A stretch of 64,000 nucleotides of DNA from Mycobacterium shigaense (lineage in GTDB: Bacteria > Actinomycetota > Actinomycetes > Mycobacteriales > Mycobacteriaceae), in assembly GCF_002356315.1 (NCBI RefSeq), contig NZ_AP018164.1, forward strand, positions 3,038,001 through 3,102,000. Reading direction: 5' to 3'. Under the pieces are notes generated by a model. That model was not told where the DNA came from and made no database searches. It worked only from the letters and a program-made list of their open reading frames with translations. Shown one piece after another: positions 16,229 to 24,806 of the stretch (its first letter is position 1; the number at the start of each line of letters is the position of its first letter). The translations under genes and the position numbers were made by a program.

Positions 16229-17789
16229 CGGATCTCCTCTCGTGTTCGGCCCGCGCGTCACCGCGCAGTGCGACCACTGCCCGCAGTGCACAAGCGAGCG
16301 CAAAGCAGGCTAGTACCAACGGAAGCCAGACTCGCCACAGCCGTCTTTCTGTGTGTTGTCGGGCACCGGCGGCAACCTGAGCCGCGACGACCCGGTCTTC
16401 GGAAACGGACGTCGACCAGTCCGTGGCCAGTCCGCCGAGGCTCACGGTCTTGGCCCCGGTCAGCCCGCCACCGGTCAACAGCGCCGTGCGGTTGCTCGTC
16501 GCTTGCGCACTGACCACGGAATCACCCTGCGCGAGAACGGTATACGCGGTGGTGGTTGACCATTGACCCTGAAACGGTCCCGGGGTGCGGGCGGCCGCGA
16601 GACCGACCGGCAGCCGGCCCCCCGCCATGCTGATCAGCTGATCGAGCGTGACCACCGGCGCGCCATCGGCCCCGGCGGCCTCGGTACCCTGCCATACCTG
16701 TACCGGCACGCCGCCCACGGTTTGATCGCCCGACTCCGCGAGCGAGATGGTGCGCTCGTCGGCGGTGCCTTCGGAGACGACCAGCGTGCGTCCTCGCGAT
16801 TCCACGTTCAGCGACACCCGGCCGGTCTGCCCGGCACGATCGGTAACGCTGCGCGTCCGCGCCGCACCGGCGGCGCCGGCGGGCATCGCGATCGCCAGCA
16901 CCGCCGCGGCAATAACCAGCGCGGCCGAAGTCGCCGCCAGCAACCGGGACCGGGCTCGCGGTGTCGCGGCAAGATGTGCGGGCCAGAGGAAGACGACCAG
17001 CACGGGCCCCGCATACAGCAGCCAGCCCAGCACCTCGATAAGGCGTGGGTCGGTCGGGATGCCGAATACGCCGGCGAGCAACGCTCCGAGGACAGACTGG
17101 CTCGGTATCCATGCCGACAAGTCAAGGACCTGTCGCTGGCCGATGGTCAACCAGCCGGCCTCGTGTGCGGTGCGCAGCGCACCCAGCACCAGACCGGCGG
17201 CGATCAGCACCAGGAACACGCCGGTGACCCTAAAGAAGCGGCCCAGGTTGAGCTTCAGGCCGCCGTAGTACAGGGCGGCTCCGAGCGCGATGGACACCCC
17301 GAGACCCACTGCGCCGCCCAGCACCGCCAACCACCGGTTGCCATGCGACGTCTGCGCGGCCGCCAGCAAAAACGCCGAGGTCTCGAAACCCTCCTTGAGC
17401 ACGGCGAGGAAGGCCATCGCAACCAGGGCCAGCGCGCCGCCGTGGTTGAGCGCCTGCTGGGCTTCGTGCTCGAGCTCGCCCTTGAGCCGGGCGGCGTTGC
17501 GATTCATCCAGACGATCATCGAAGTCACGAACACCACGGCGACGGCGTTGATGACGGTTTCCATCATCTCCTGCTGCGCCTGCGGCAGCGTGGCGGAAAA
17601 CGAATCGAGTCCGACACCGACGGCGACACTGATCAGCACCGCCAGACCCACGCCGACGAACATCGGGCGGGTCGAGTGGTCGTTTCGCTTGAGAAACGCG
17701 GCGACAATGCTGACGATGAGCGTCGCCTCCAGGCCTTCACGTAGGCCGATGAGGAACGTGCCGAGGAAGATGCCGAATACGCCCTGCAT
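16185..17789 (-). CDS. efeU: FTR1-type iron permease EfeU with a long C-terminal extension
   Basis: 534 residues. The first ~280 form the seven-segment FTR1/EfeU channel with the iron-binding R-E-G-L-E (17-21) and K-E-G-F-E (132-136) motifs. After that comes a ~200-residue predicted periplasmic region (residues ~300-475) and a last membrane segment (W-L-P-L-V-L-A-C-F-A-L), ending in a charged tail. E. coli EfeU has no such extension, so the extra domain is a notable addition. First gene of the operon; ATG at 17789, 33 bp downstream of the iron box. Confidence 0.92.
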   Translation of the reverse strand: MQGVFGIFLGTFLIGLREGLEATLIVSIVAAFLKRNDHSTRPMFVGVGLAVLISVAVGVGLDSFSATLPQAQQEMMETVINAVAVVFVTSMIVWMNRNAARLKGELEHEAQQALNHGGALALVAMAFLAVLKEGFETSAFLLAAAQTSHGNRWLAVLGGAVGLGVSIALGAALYYGGLKLNLGRFFRVTGVFLVLIAAGLVLGALRTAHEAGWLTIGQRQVLDLSAWIPSQSVLGALLAGVFGIPTDPRLIEVLGWLLYAGPVLVVFLWPAHLAATPRARSRLLAATSAALVIAAAVLAIAMPAGAAGAARTRSVTDRAGQTGRVSLNVESRGRTLVVSEGTADERTISLAESGDQTVGGVPVQVWQGTEAAGADGAPVVTLDQLISMAGGRLPVGLAAARTPGPFQGQWSTTTAYTVLAQGDSVVSAQATSNRTALLTGGGLTGAKTVSLGGLATDWSTSVSEDRVVAAQVAAGARQHTERRLWRVWLPLVLACFALACALRAVVALRGDARAEHERRSGDSESHRPGKVAVS

Positions 17790-17821
17790 GCGTCTGATCC
17801 CTGTCCCGCGGATCGGGACAT

Positions 17822-17840
17822 CCGGGTTAGCCTAACCTAA
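17822..17840 (-). promoter_or_regulatory. IdeR iron box of the efeUOB operon
   Basis: Read on the minus strand the site is TTAGGTTAGGCTAACCCGG. The first 16 bases equal the mycobacterial IdeR consensus (TTAGGTTAGGCTAACCTAA); only the last three differ. It lies 33-51 bp before the efeU start in the 92-bp gap to the DUF3097 gene. IdeR with Fe(II) should repress the operon when iron is plentiful. Confidence 0.9.
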
Positions 17841-17881
17841 CCAGCCGCCGTGGTTAAGGCGTTGATTCGGGCCCGGATTCG

Positions 17882-18715
17882 TCACGGGCCCGGCTGCGTC
17901 ACGAAGTCGATCAGCTCCTCGACTTTGCTGATCAGCGCCGGTTCCAGATCGTTCCAGTCCCGGACGCGCGACCGGATGTGCCGCCACGCCGCGGCGATAT
18001 CGGCCTGATTCGCGTGCGGCAAACCGAGCGCCTGACACGCACCGCGCTTCCATTCGATGTGGCGCGGCACGTTCGGCCAGGCCGCCATGCCGAGCCGCCG
18101 CGGCTTCACCGCCTGCCAGATGTCGACATAGGGATGGCCGACGACCAGCGTGTCGGGGCCGCCCGGCCCGCGTCGCACCGCCTCGGCGATCCGCGCCTCC
18201 TTCGAGCCGGCGACGAGGTGGTCCACCAGCACGCCGAGGCGGCGGTGCGGCTCCGGACGGAACTCCGTCACGATGCCCACCAAGTCGTCCACCCCGCCCA
18301 GGTGCTCGACGACGACACCCTCGATGCGCAGGTCCTCGCCCCAAACCTGCGCGATGAGTTCGGCGTCGTGCCGGCCCTCGACGTAAATCCGGCTCGCACG
18401 CGCGACCCGGGCGCGGGCACCGGCCACCGCGACCGAGCCGGACGCCGTGCGGCCCGCTCCGGTGGGCGCCACACGCCGGGGCGCGGTCAGGATCACCGGG
18501 CGGCCCTCCAGCAGATAACCGGGGCCGAGGGGAAAGCCACGGACGTGGCCATGACGATCCTCGAGCTGGACGCGGCCGTATTCGACTCGGACCACCGCGC
18601 CGACGTAGCCGCTCTCGACGTCCTCGACGACCAGGCCCGGGTCGGCAGGATGCTCAGTCGAGCGGGGCTTGCGCCGACCCGCGGCGAGAACATCGGTTCC
18701 GTAGCGATCATCCAC
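17882..18715 (-). CDS. DUF3097 family protein (Rv0883c-like)
   Basis: 277 residues beginning M-D-D-R-Y-G-T-D-V-L (GTG start). It matches the actinobacterial DUF3097 family as remembered: a conserved N-terminal E-D-V-E-S-G-Y-V-G-A-V-V region, then R-I-Y-V-E-G-R-H-D-A-E-L and V-L-V-D-H-L-V-A-G-S-K-E, which resemble the Glu and Asp motifs of a Toprim fold. The function is unknown. A decayed copy of its first ~75 codons and upstream region lies at 21873-22130. The stop lies 92 bp from the efeU start on the same strand; it is preceded by the patatin gene. Confidence 0.85.
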   Translation of the reverse strand: MDDRYGTDVLAAGRRKPRSTEHPADPGLVVEDVESGYVGAVVRVEYGRVQLEDRHGHVRGFPLGPGYLLEGRPVILTAPRRVAPTGAGRTASGSVAVAGARARVARASRIYVEGRHDAELIAQVWGEDLRIEGVVVEHLGGVDDLVGIVTEFRPEPHRRLGVLVDHLVAGSKEARIAEAVRRGPGGPDTLVVGHPYVDIWQAVKPRRLGMAAWPNVPRHIEWKRGACQALGLPHANQADIAAAWRHIRSRVRDWNDLEPALISKVEELIDFVTQPGP

Positions 18716-18750
18716 CGGGCAATACTAGAAAGGCCTGCGCCCAAACGTCG

Positions 18751-19710
18751 TTAGGGCGCGCCCGACGATTTCACCGGACCGCCGCAGGCCGACAGATAGT
18801 CCGGGTAGTTCCACGTCTTCAAGAAGTCTTGGCCCGCTTGCAACCCGCGCTGATAGAGCGCCTCGCGCTGCTCTTCGGTGATGTCGAAGTCGATCGGACT
18901 GACCTCGGCGGCGGGCACGAAGATGGTGCGACGCACGGTACACGGATCGTCGATGTACGCGTTGTCCTGATTGCTCACCAAACTTTCAATCGCCGCTATT
19001 CCCAACGACACTGGCCCATGCACCGGATGCGTGGGCGGAATGCCGGGGCGGGCCGACAGCCGGATTCCGAAGGTGGGCCACCGCGGTCCCGGGCGGTCGA
19101 ACAGGTCCACGGGAAAGTCCGAGAGCAGCCCACCGTCCACCCACGTGGCGCCGCCGACCCGGACCGGCTCGAACACGTACGGTATAGCGGCCGAGGCGTG
19201 CACGGCGCGCGCCACCGAAAACGTGTCCGGATCGATGCCGTAGGACTGCAGATCCCAGGGAATACGCACCAGCTGGCGGCGCGACAGATCGCTGGCGGTG
19301 ACCACCAGCGACCAGGCGAACTGGTCGGACTCTTCGCCGGTGCGCAGATCGGCGAAGGTGTGCACCCCGAACTCCGCAAGCCGATCCTCCAACAGCTGTT
19401 CGAGATAGGCTCCCCGGTACACACCGTCGGACAGCAGCAGCGACAGTCCGCCACCGACCAACGGAAGGCGGCCAACCAGGTTGCGATCCAGGATTTTTCG
19501 GTAGTCGATGCTACGCATGATCTCGGCCAGCCGGGCGAGCGGTGCGCCGGATTTCTGCAGCGCCGCGGCCAGGGCCGCGACGATCGCGCCCGCACTGGTG
19601 CCCGCCACGCGGGGAAACTGGTAGCCGGCCGCGGCCAGGGCGTCCACCGCCCCGACCAGGCCGATGCCGCGTACGCCGCCGCCTTCGCAGACCAGATCCA
19701 CCGAGTCCAA
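18751..19710 (-). CDS. Patatin-like phospholipase
   Basis: 319 residues. N-terminal oxyanion motif G-G-G-V-R-G (10-15), nucleophile G-T-S-A-G (37-41, Ser39), and W-V-D-G-G with the catalytic Asp near residue 193 match the Ser-Asp dyad of patatin-like acyl hydrolases. The start is TTG 19710, chosen for the AGGAGG site seven bases before it. Likely cytosolic or membrane-associated lipid hydrolase. The M. tuberculosis neighbour of the ABC ATPase (Rv2037c) is, as I recall, also patatin-like; if so, this gene and the ATPase at 30.7 kb were once adjacent. Confidence 0.86.
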   Translation of the reverse strand: MDSVDLVCEGGGVRGIGLVGAVDALAAAGYQFPRVAGTSAGAIVAALAAALQKSGAPLARLAEIMRSIDYRKILDRNLVGRLPLVGGGLSLLLSDGVYRGAYLEQLLEDRLAEFGVHTFADLRTGEESDQFAWSLVVTASDLSRRQLVRIPWDLQSYGIDPDTFSVARAVHASAAIPYVFEPVRVGGATWVDGGLLSDFPVDLFDRPGPRWPTFGIRLSARPGIPPTHPVHGPVSLGIAAIESLVSNQDNAYIDDPCTVRRTIFVPAAEVSPIDFDITEEQREALYQRGLQAGQDFLKTWNYPDYLSACGGPVKSSGAP

Positions 19711-19737
19711 AACGCCCTCCTACCAGGCGAATTCAAT

Positions 19738-20397
19738 CTACTTGCGGCGCAAAAAGACGCTCTCCTGCAGCATACGCCGGCACCAGGCCCGGTAGGCTTC
19801 TACGCTCCAGCCGCCGCGGTGAACCAGCCGTAGGTAGATTTCGACGCTGCAGAGCACCGCCGCAGTCTGGACGAGTTCGTCGAACGGCACGTCTTCCCGG
19901 AGCCAGCCGCGGTCGCGGAACACCTCCAGGACTCGTCGAAATTGCCCGGTGATGCCGGCAATGAACTCCGTCAGGTACCGATCCAATTCGGGGTCGGAGT
20001 CGGCGCCGCCCAACAGTGCTGGCGCCAATTTCGCGGTCCGCGTATGCACGTCGGCCGCCATCGCGGCAGCGAAGTCGACCGCTTCTTCGGGATCGCCGAT
20101 GGCGATCAGTTTGCGCCCGATGTCCAGGTTGAGAAGATTTTCTTCGTCGCTCACGCCGACTGCGGCGAACTCGGTGGCGGCAATGAGTAGAGCCGCCTTG
20201 GGCCCCTGGCCCTGTACCGTCTCGGTCGAAACTCCTGCTGCGGCAGCGATTTTCGCCAGCGTGGTGCGTGTGTACCCATCGGAGGCAAACAGCTCGGCCG
20301 CGGCCGCAACCACCCGCGCCCTCGTTTGCTCCGCCTGCCGCTGACGCAACTGGGATCGGTAGGCCCGTGTTCCTGTCGACATTGACTCTGTTGCCAT
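19738..20397 (-). CDS. TetR-family regulator, divergent from a glycosyltransferase
   Basis: About 219 residues. HTH at residues ~20-65: R-V-V-A-A-A-A-E-L-F-A-S-D-G-Y-T-R-T-T-L-style helix followed by A-A-A-G-V-S-T-E-T-V-Q. The C-terminal region has a W-S-V-E-A-Y-R-A-W-C-R-R end. The start is uncertain: ATG 20397, ATG 20382 or GTG 20418; none has a clear ribosome-binding site. A palindrome overlaps the 20397 start, so the 20382 start would place it in the promoter. Divergent from the glycosyltransferase by about 50 bp, which it probably controls. Confidence 0.82.
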   Translation of the reverse strand: MATESMSTGTRAYRSQLRQRQAEQTRARVVAAAAELFASDGYTRTTLAKIAAAAGVSTETVQGQGPKAALLIAATEFAAVGVSDEENLLNLDIGRKLIAIGDPEEAVDFAAAMAADVHTRTAKLAPALLGGADSDPELDRYLTEFIAGITGQFRRVLEVFRDRGWLREDVPFDELVQTAAVLCSVEIYLRLVHRGGWSVEAYRAWCRRMLQESVFLRRK

Positions 20398-20411
20398 AGT
20401 AATGAATACTA
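20397..20411. promoter_or_regulatory. Palindrome in the TetR/glycosyltransferase promoter
   Basis: TAGTAATGAATACTA: perfect 5-bp arms TAGTA/TACTA with a 5-bp centre, AT-rich in a G+C-rich region. It sits between the two divergent genes and fits a TetR operator. Only 15 bp long, so the evidence is moderate. Confidence 0.45.
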
Positions 20412-20448
20412 CCACCACCTAGCTAACTGCGAAGCCCGGGAGCGCGGA

Positions 20449-21774
20449 ATGTCATCGATTGTCATGGCCAGCATCCCCGCGCACGGCCACGTCACACCGC
20501 TGCTGACGGTGGCCGAAAACTTTGTCAAGCGCGGTGACGACGTACGCTTCGTGACCGGCTCGCGTTACGCCGACAAGGTCTCGGCCACCGGCGCGGCCTT
20601 CTTGCCGCTGCCCGAGGAGGCCGACTTCGACGACCAAAATCTGTTGGCGAGCTTTCCCGAGCGTACACACCTCAAAGGCGTCAAGGCGGCCGCCTTCGAT
20701 GTCGAAAACGTCTTTGCCCGCCCGGCAATGGCCCAGTACAAGACCCTCATGACGACGCTGGCGGCACAACCCGCGGACATCGTGCTGACCGATCCTCTTT
20801 TCATCGGCGCCGTAATCATGCTCGAGCATCGACGGTCAGCGCGCCCCGGGATCATCATGTGCTCGGTGGTCCCGCTGCCCATCGACAGCCTGGACACCGC
20901 TCCCTTCGGCATGGGATTGCGGCCAGCCCGCATTCTCAACCGTCAGCGCAATATCGCCTTGGCCGCGATCAGCCGCCGGGTCTTCCGGCGGGCGCACCAG
21001 ATCATCAACAACGCGCACCGCGAGGTGCACGGCAAAGACATGCCGGGCACCCTGGCCGACTGGGGCCGACGGGCCGACGCGATCGTGCAGTTCAGCGTTC
21101 CGTCTTTCGAGTACCCGCGGTCCGACCTACCGACGAACCTGCATTACATCGGAGCCCTACCAGCCATGAATTTGGGTGTCCCGCTGCCGGATTGGTGGGG
21201 CGATCTTGACGGGACCCGGCCCGTCATCCATGTCACCCAGGGCACCGTGGCCAACTTCGACCACAGTCAAGTCATCGCCCCCACGCTGCGTGCGCTCGCC
21301 GACGAGGATGTTCTGGTCGTGGTTGCCACGGGCGGTCGCCCGCTGGACACGCTGCCCACGCTGCCGGCCAACGCCCGCGCAGCGACCTACCTGCCCTATG
21401 ATGAATTGCTTCCTTGCACAGCGGTTTTCGTGACAAATGGCGGTTACGGTGGCGTCCAGTGCGCCCTGCGTCACGGCGTGCCGATCGTCGCCACCGGCGG
21501 CAAGGAAGACAAACCGGAGGTCGGCGCGCGCGTCGCATGGTCCGGCGTCGGTCGCCGGCTCAGAACCGAACGACCGTCGCCGCGCGCACTGCGCCGAAAC
21601 ATCTTGGCGGTCCTGAATGAACCGAAGTACCGGCAGGCCAGTCAGCGCATCGCTGCCGACCTGGCGGCGACACCCGGCTTCGCTGGATTGGCCGATATCG
21701 TCGATGCTCTGGCCCCTGACCCGGCGTCCACCTCACCCGGAGATCCGGCACCCGTCGACGCCGAAAAAGTGTAG
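20449..21774 (+). CDS. GT1-family glycosyltransferase
   Basis: 441 residues of GT-B fold. Signs are the N-terminal S-I-P-A-H-G-H-V-T-P-L loop and, near residue 325, F-V-T-N-G-G-Y-G-G-V-Q-C-A-L-R-H-G-V-P-I-V, the sugar-nucleotide donor signature of UDP-glycosyltransferases such as mycobacterial Rv1524/Rv1526c and the rtfA-type glycopeptidolipid enzymes. It likely adds a sugar to a lipid or small molecule in the cytosol. GGAGCGCGG precedes the ATG. The last about ten codons (D-P-A-P-V-D-A-E-K-V-stop) lie inside DNA that is the antisense of a decayed sugar-ABC ATPase fragment, so the C-terminus was acquired from that sequence. Confidence 0.84.
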   Translation: MSSIVMASIPAHGHVTPLLTVAENFVKRGDDVRFVTGSRYADKVSATGAAFLPLPEEADFDDQNLLASFPERTHLKGVKAAAFDVENVFARPAMAQYKTLMTTLAAQPADIVLTDPLFIGAVIMLEHRRSARPGIIMCSVVPLPIDSLDTAPFGMGLRPARILNRQRNIALAAISRRVFRRAHQIINNAHREVHGKDMPGTLADWGRRADAIVQFSVPSFEYPRSDLPTNLHYIGALPAMNLGVPLPDWWGDLDGTRPVIHVTQGTVANFDHSQVIAPTLRALADEDVLVVVATGGRPLDTLPTLPANARAATYLPYDELLPCTAVFVTNGGYGGVQCALRHGVPIVATGGKEDKPEVGARVAWSGVGRRLRTERPSPRALRRNILAVLNEPKYRQASQRIAADLAATPGFAGLADIVDALAPDPASTSPGDPAPVDAEKV

Positions 21775-21872
21775 GTGCCCGGGTTCGGGATGCAGCCGCA
21801 CCCGGCTGCCCCTTCTGCGGCGGGTTGCGACCGTCGGCGCGCGCCACGATGTTGTGCGCGATGACCGGCCAG
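21741..21872 (-). pseudogene. Fragment of the sugar-ABC ATPase 3' end
   Basis: About 130 bp aligns closely with 30752-30880, the last ~43 codons of the intact ATPase gene; from cgtcgac to the end only a few substitutions and one inserted C are seen. The minus-strand translation keeps [12 protein letters not shown] and then goes out of frame. No start, no other ATPase motif. Its left end supplies the C-terminal codons of the glycosyltransferase in the opposite sense. Confidence 0.85.
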
Positions 21873-22130
21873 CCGACTAGTAGATAACCAGGGCCCGGCG
21901 GAAAGCCACGAACGTGGCCGTGCCGGTCTTCTAAGTCGACACGTCCCTACTCGACCCGTACCACGGCACCGACATAGCCGGTCTCCACGTCCTCAACGAC
22001 GGTGCCCGACTCTGCCGCGTGCTCTGTCGAGCGAGGCTTGCGCGGGCCGGCGGCGAGAACATCGGATCCGTAGCGATCATCCAACCGGAGATAGTAGGAA
22101 GGCCTTTGACCAAAACTCGGGATTGGCGCG
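21873..22130 (-). pseudogene. Fragment of the DUF3097 gene 5' end and upstream sequence
   Basis: Aligns with 18505-18762, covering the start codon region (GTG in the intact gene, TTG here), the first ~70 codons and 47 bp before the gene, to the end of the patatin gene. Several in-frame differences and stops (for example an internal TAG on the minus strand near 21930) show decay. Homology stops at GGCGCGCCC, 13 bp into the patatin stop region. Together with the ATPase fragment it fills most of the 395-bp gap before the first PPE gene. Confidence 0.87.
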
Positions 22131-22169
22131 CCCAGTAATGCCGCGACACACTGCCCTCAGTGGATGGCA

Positions 22170-23348
22170 TCAAGCGCGTATGGCCGAACCGTTGCTATGC
22201 TGCGATCCGGCGTGCGCGACGCTAGTCCCTTGCCACCCGCTGAAACCGGCTCGCGGCCCGCTAGCTGCCGCATACGTCAACGATTCCCGATCATCTGAGT
22301 CAGCGTCGAATGGGCGTGCCATTACTACTGACCTGAATCCATACTTCGGGGCACTGCAACTCTTGCAACCGTGGCCAGCAAGCCCACTCGAAGGAGCGAG
22401 AGGCAGTCCAGCTGCCGTCGTCGACCCGGGACTAGCCACTGGTGTTTCCCCGAACGCCGCAGCCAAAGGTTGTTGCGCCACTTCCGAAGCGCTAAGCCAG
22501 CTTGGCGGCACCGACATCCGACCGAGCCTGGCCGCACTTCCCAACGCCGCCGCACTACCGCCAAGACGTCCCAACCCGCTGAGAGCCGGCACCCCCGACA
22601 ATGGATTGGCCAATGCCGGAGCAGCCGCGGCTTGCATCACCCCTTGGATGCTGGCGATGCTGCCCATCAGGCCGAAAAAGGGTCCCACCGTGCTCCCTGG
22701 CGTATAAGCCGCGGATCCGATCATGGCGTCAACAAAGTTCGTATTCAGCAGCCACCAAATCGGATGCTTTGGGGGATCTGGGTCTTTGGCCTCCTGAAGA
22801 GCGCGATCCGCCACGTTGCCGGGGTCACCCGCATGGCGTGGTGCCTCGAAGGGAGTCAGTTGGGTTGTCGCCAGCGAGGTTTGGGCATAGCTGGACATCG
22901 CGACGACGTCCTGAGCCCACATCTCTTCGTACTCAATGTTGGTCGTTGCAATCGCCGGCGCATTTTGACCCAGCAAGTTGGTCGCGACCAATGACTCCAG
23001 CCGCATCCGGTTAGCCGTAACTAGTTCCAGCGGAACCATTTCTGTCAATGCCGCCTGGTAAGCCGCCGCCGCACCTGCCGCCGCTGTAGCGACTTCCTCG
23101 GCACTCGTTGCGGTAGTGTCCATCCAAAGCGCTTGGGACGCCGCCGCGACAGCCATCTCCGTCGACGACGGTCCAAGCCACGCTCTGTCAACGAGGGACC
23201 TGATCGTTGCACGGTGCGAAGCCGCCGCGGATCGCAACTGCTCAGCAATCCCCCGCCAGGCCAAGGACGCGGCGAGCATCGGTGCCGCACCGGGGCCCGA
23301 AACAATTCTTGCCGAGTTGATCTCCGGTGGTAGCAGATAGAAGTCCAT
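22170..23348 (-). CDS. PPE-family protein (PPE-SVP type) with C-terminal extension
   Basis: 392 residues. N-terminal PPE domain (~1-175): L-P-P-E-I-N-S-A-R-I start, W-L-G-P-S (WxG turn) and E-M-W-A-Q-D-V. The middle carries G-R-M-S-V-P-P-S-W, the SVP motif (G-x2-S-V-P-x2-W) of the subgroup. PPE proteins pair with PE partners and leave through ESX type VII secretion; no pe or esx gene is adjacent. Next come C-x-x-C (G-C-K-S-C) and the S-A-P-K-Y-G-F-x-S-x-V-M-A-R-P end, after which this copy has about 45 extra residues that its tandem neighbour lacks. Tandem duplicate of the next gene. Confidence 0.93.
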   Translation of the reverse strand: MDFYLLPPEINSARIVSGPGAAPMLAASLAWRGIAEQLRSAAASHRATIRSLVDRAWLGPSSTEMAVAAASQALWMDTTATSAEEVATAAAGAAAAYQAALTEMVPLELVTANRMRLESLVATNLLGQNAPAIATTNIEYEEMWAQDVVAMSSYAQTSLATTQLTPFEAPRHAGDPGNVADRALQEAKDPDPPKHPIWWLLNTNFVDAMIGSAAYTPGSTVGPFFGLMGSIASIQGVMQAAAAPALANPLSGVPALSGLGRLGGSAAALGSAARLGRMSVPPSWLSASEVAQQPLAAAFGETPVASPGSTTAAGLPLAPSSGLAGHGCKSCSAPKYGFRSVVMARPFDADSDDRESLTYAAASGPRAGFSGWQGTSVAHAGSQHSNGSAIRA

Positions 23349-23747
23349 TATTTCCTTTCGGTTTCAGTCGGTGCCGCACGCGCTCGCGCACATAACAATT
23401 CGCGAACATCCACGCAGTCACCTCATCCGTAGCCGACTGTCGTAACAACGCTGTACCGACAGCAGTGCAGATCACAATTGGACGAAAAACACTATTTATC
23501 AAGGCGTTTAATCACTAGCTTTACGCAACTATTGCTACCAGACTGCTTCTGCACGTTTCGATTACGTAAGCGACATGCAACAACAACCACGGGCGCAACA
23601 GCGGCCTCGAGATTGGCTCGACCTGTGGACAATCCAGCCGCCAGCGCGCGCCCCGGCGGACGCCAGTCACGCGACAATTCCTCCCCGAGAACTCCTTTCA
23701 CACCTCCAGCGAAGCGCTCCGTACCCATACGACGATTGACCTCAGCA
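23349..23747. other. Intergenic region before the first PPE gene
   Basis: 399 bp without a gene. The part next to the PPE start (23349 to about 23580) is a decayed repeat of the sequence upstream of the second PPE gene, including GGAAATAATG at the start and the GACAGCAGTGCAGATCACA and TTTCGATT-CGTAAGCGAC stretches. It probably holds the PPE promoter. The rest shows nothing recognised. Confidence 0.6.
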
Positions 23748-24806
23748 TCACGCAGAGTCAGCCGGACGCGCCATTACCAGCGAGCTGAATCCATACTTCG
23801 GGGCACTGCAATTCTGGCAGTCGTCGCAGTCATCGCAACCTAGTTCACCCAGCGGCGCGGCGGGCAGCCCTGTCACCGCACTCACCCGGGCACCAGCCAA
23901 TGGTGTTTGCCCGAACGCCGACGCCAAAGGTCGCGTCACTTCCGAAGCGTTAAGCCAATTTGGCGGCACGGATATCCGACCGAGCCTGGCCGCCTGCCCC
24001 AAACCGGCCGCCACCCCGCCAAGACGTCCCAAACCACTGAGTGCGGGCACCTCCGCCAAGGGATTAGCCAATGCCGGAACACCTTGGCCCGGCGTCAGCG
24101 CGGCAATGCTGACGATGCTCCCCATCAAGATGAAAAATGCCCCCGGCGTTTGCTGCTGCTCGTAGAGCTTAGACCCGAACAAGGAGCGAACAATCTTCGA
24201 ATTCATCAGCCACCAAATCGGATGCTTTTGGGGATCTGGGCCTTTGGTGTCCTTCAGAGCGCGATCCGCCAACGTGCCGGGGTCACCCGCCTGGCGCGGT
24301 GTCTCGAACGGAGTCAGTTGGGTGGTCACCAGCGAGGCTTGCTCATAGGTGGACATCGCGACGATGTCCTGCGCCCACATCTGCGCGTACTCAATCTCCG
24401 TCGCCGCAATCGCCGCCGCGTTTTGACCCAGCAAGTTGCCCGCAACTAATAGCTCCAATCGCGTCCGATTCGCCGTAACCAGTTCCGGCGGAACGATTTC
24501 CGCCAACGCCGTCTGATACGCCGCCACCGCAGCTCCAGCCGCTGCCGCGGTTTGCTCAGCACCAGTTGCGGTGGCTTCCATCCACAACACCTGACCTGCT
24601 GCCGCAGCGGACATCGCGGCCGCCGAAGGCCCCAACCACGCGGAGTCGATGAGCGCACTGATCGTTGCACGATGCGATGCCGCAGCAGAGCGCAACTCCT
24701 GCGCAATCCCCTTCCAGGCCACAGCCGCCGAAAGCATCGGCGCCGCCCCAGGGCCCGCATAGATCCTGGCTGAGTTGATCTCTGGCGGTAGCAAATAGAA
24801 TTCCAT
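23748..24806 (-). CDS. PPE-family protein (PPE-SVP type) with Cys cluster
   Basis: 352 residues from ATG 24806, aligned to the first PPE start. The PPE domain, SVP motif (G-R-I-S-V-P-P-N-W) and S-A-P-K-Y-G-F tail match its neighbour. The middle differs: this copy has S-K-L-Y-E-Q-Q-Q where the other has A-A-Y-T-P-G. Near the C-terminus there is G-C-D-D-C-D-D-C-Q-N-C, four Cys in eleven residues with acidic spacers, against two in the other copy. It ends just after M-A-R-P. Secreted, cell-wall or surface role expected for the family. Confidence 0.93.
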   Translation of the reverse strand: MEFYLLPPEINSARIYAGPGAAPMLSAAVAWKGIAQELRSAAASHRATISALIDSAWLGPSAAAMSAAAAGQVLWMEATATGAEQTAAAAGAAVAAYQTALAEIVPPELVTANRTRLELLVAGNLLGQNAAAIAATEIEYAQMWAQDIVAMSTYEQASLVTTQLTPFETPRQAGDPGTLADRALKDTKGPDPQKHPIWWLMNSKIVRSLFGSKLYEQQQTPGAFFILMGSIVSIAALTPGQGVPALANPLAEVPALSGLGRLGGVAAGLGQAARLGRISVPPNWLNASEVTRPLASAFGQTPLAGARVSAVTGLPAAPLGELGCDDCDDCQNCSAPKYGFSSLVMARPADSA

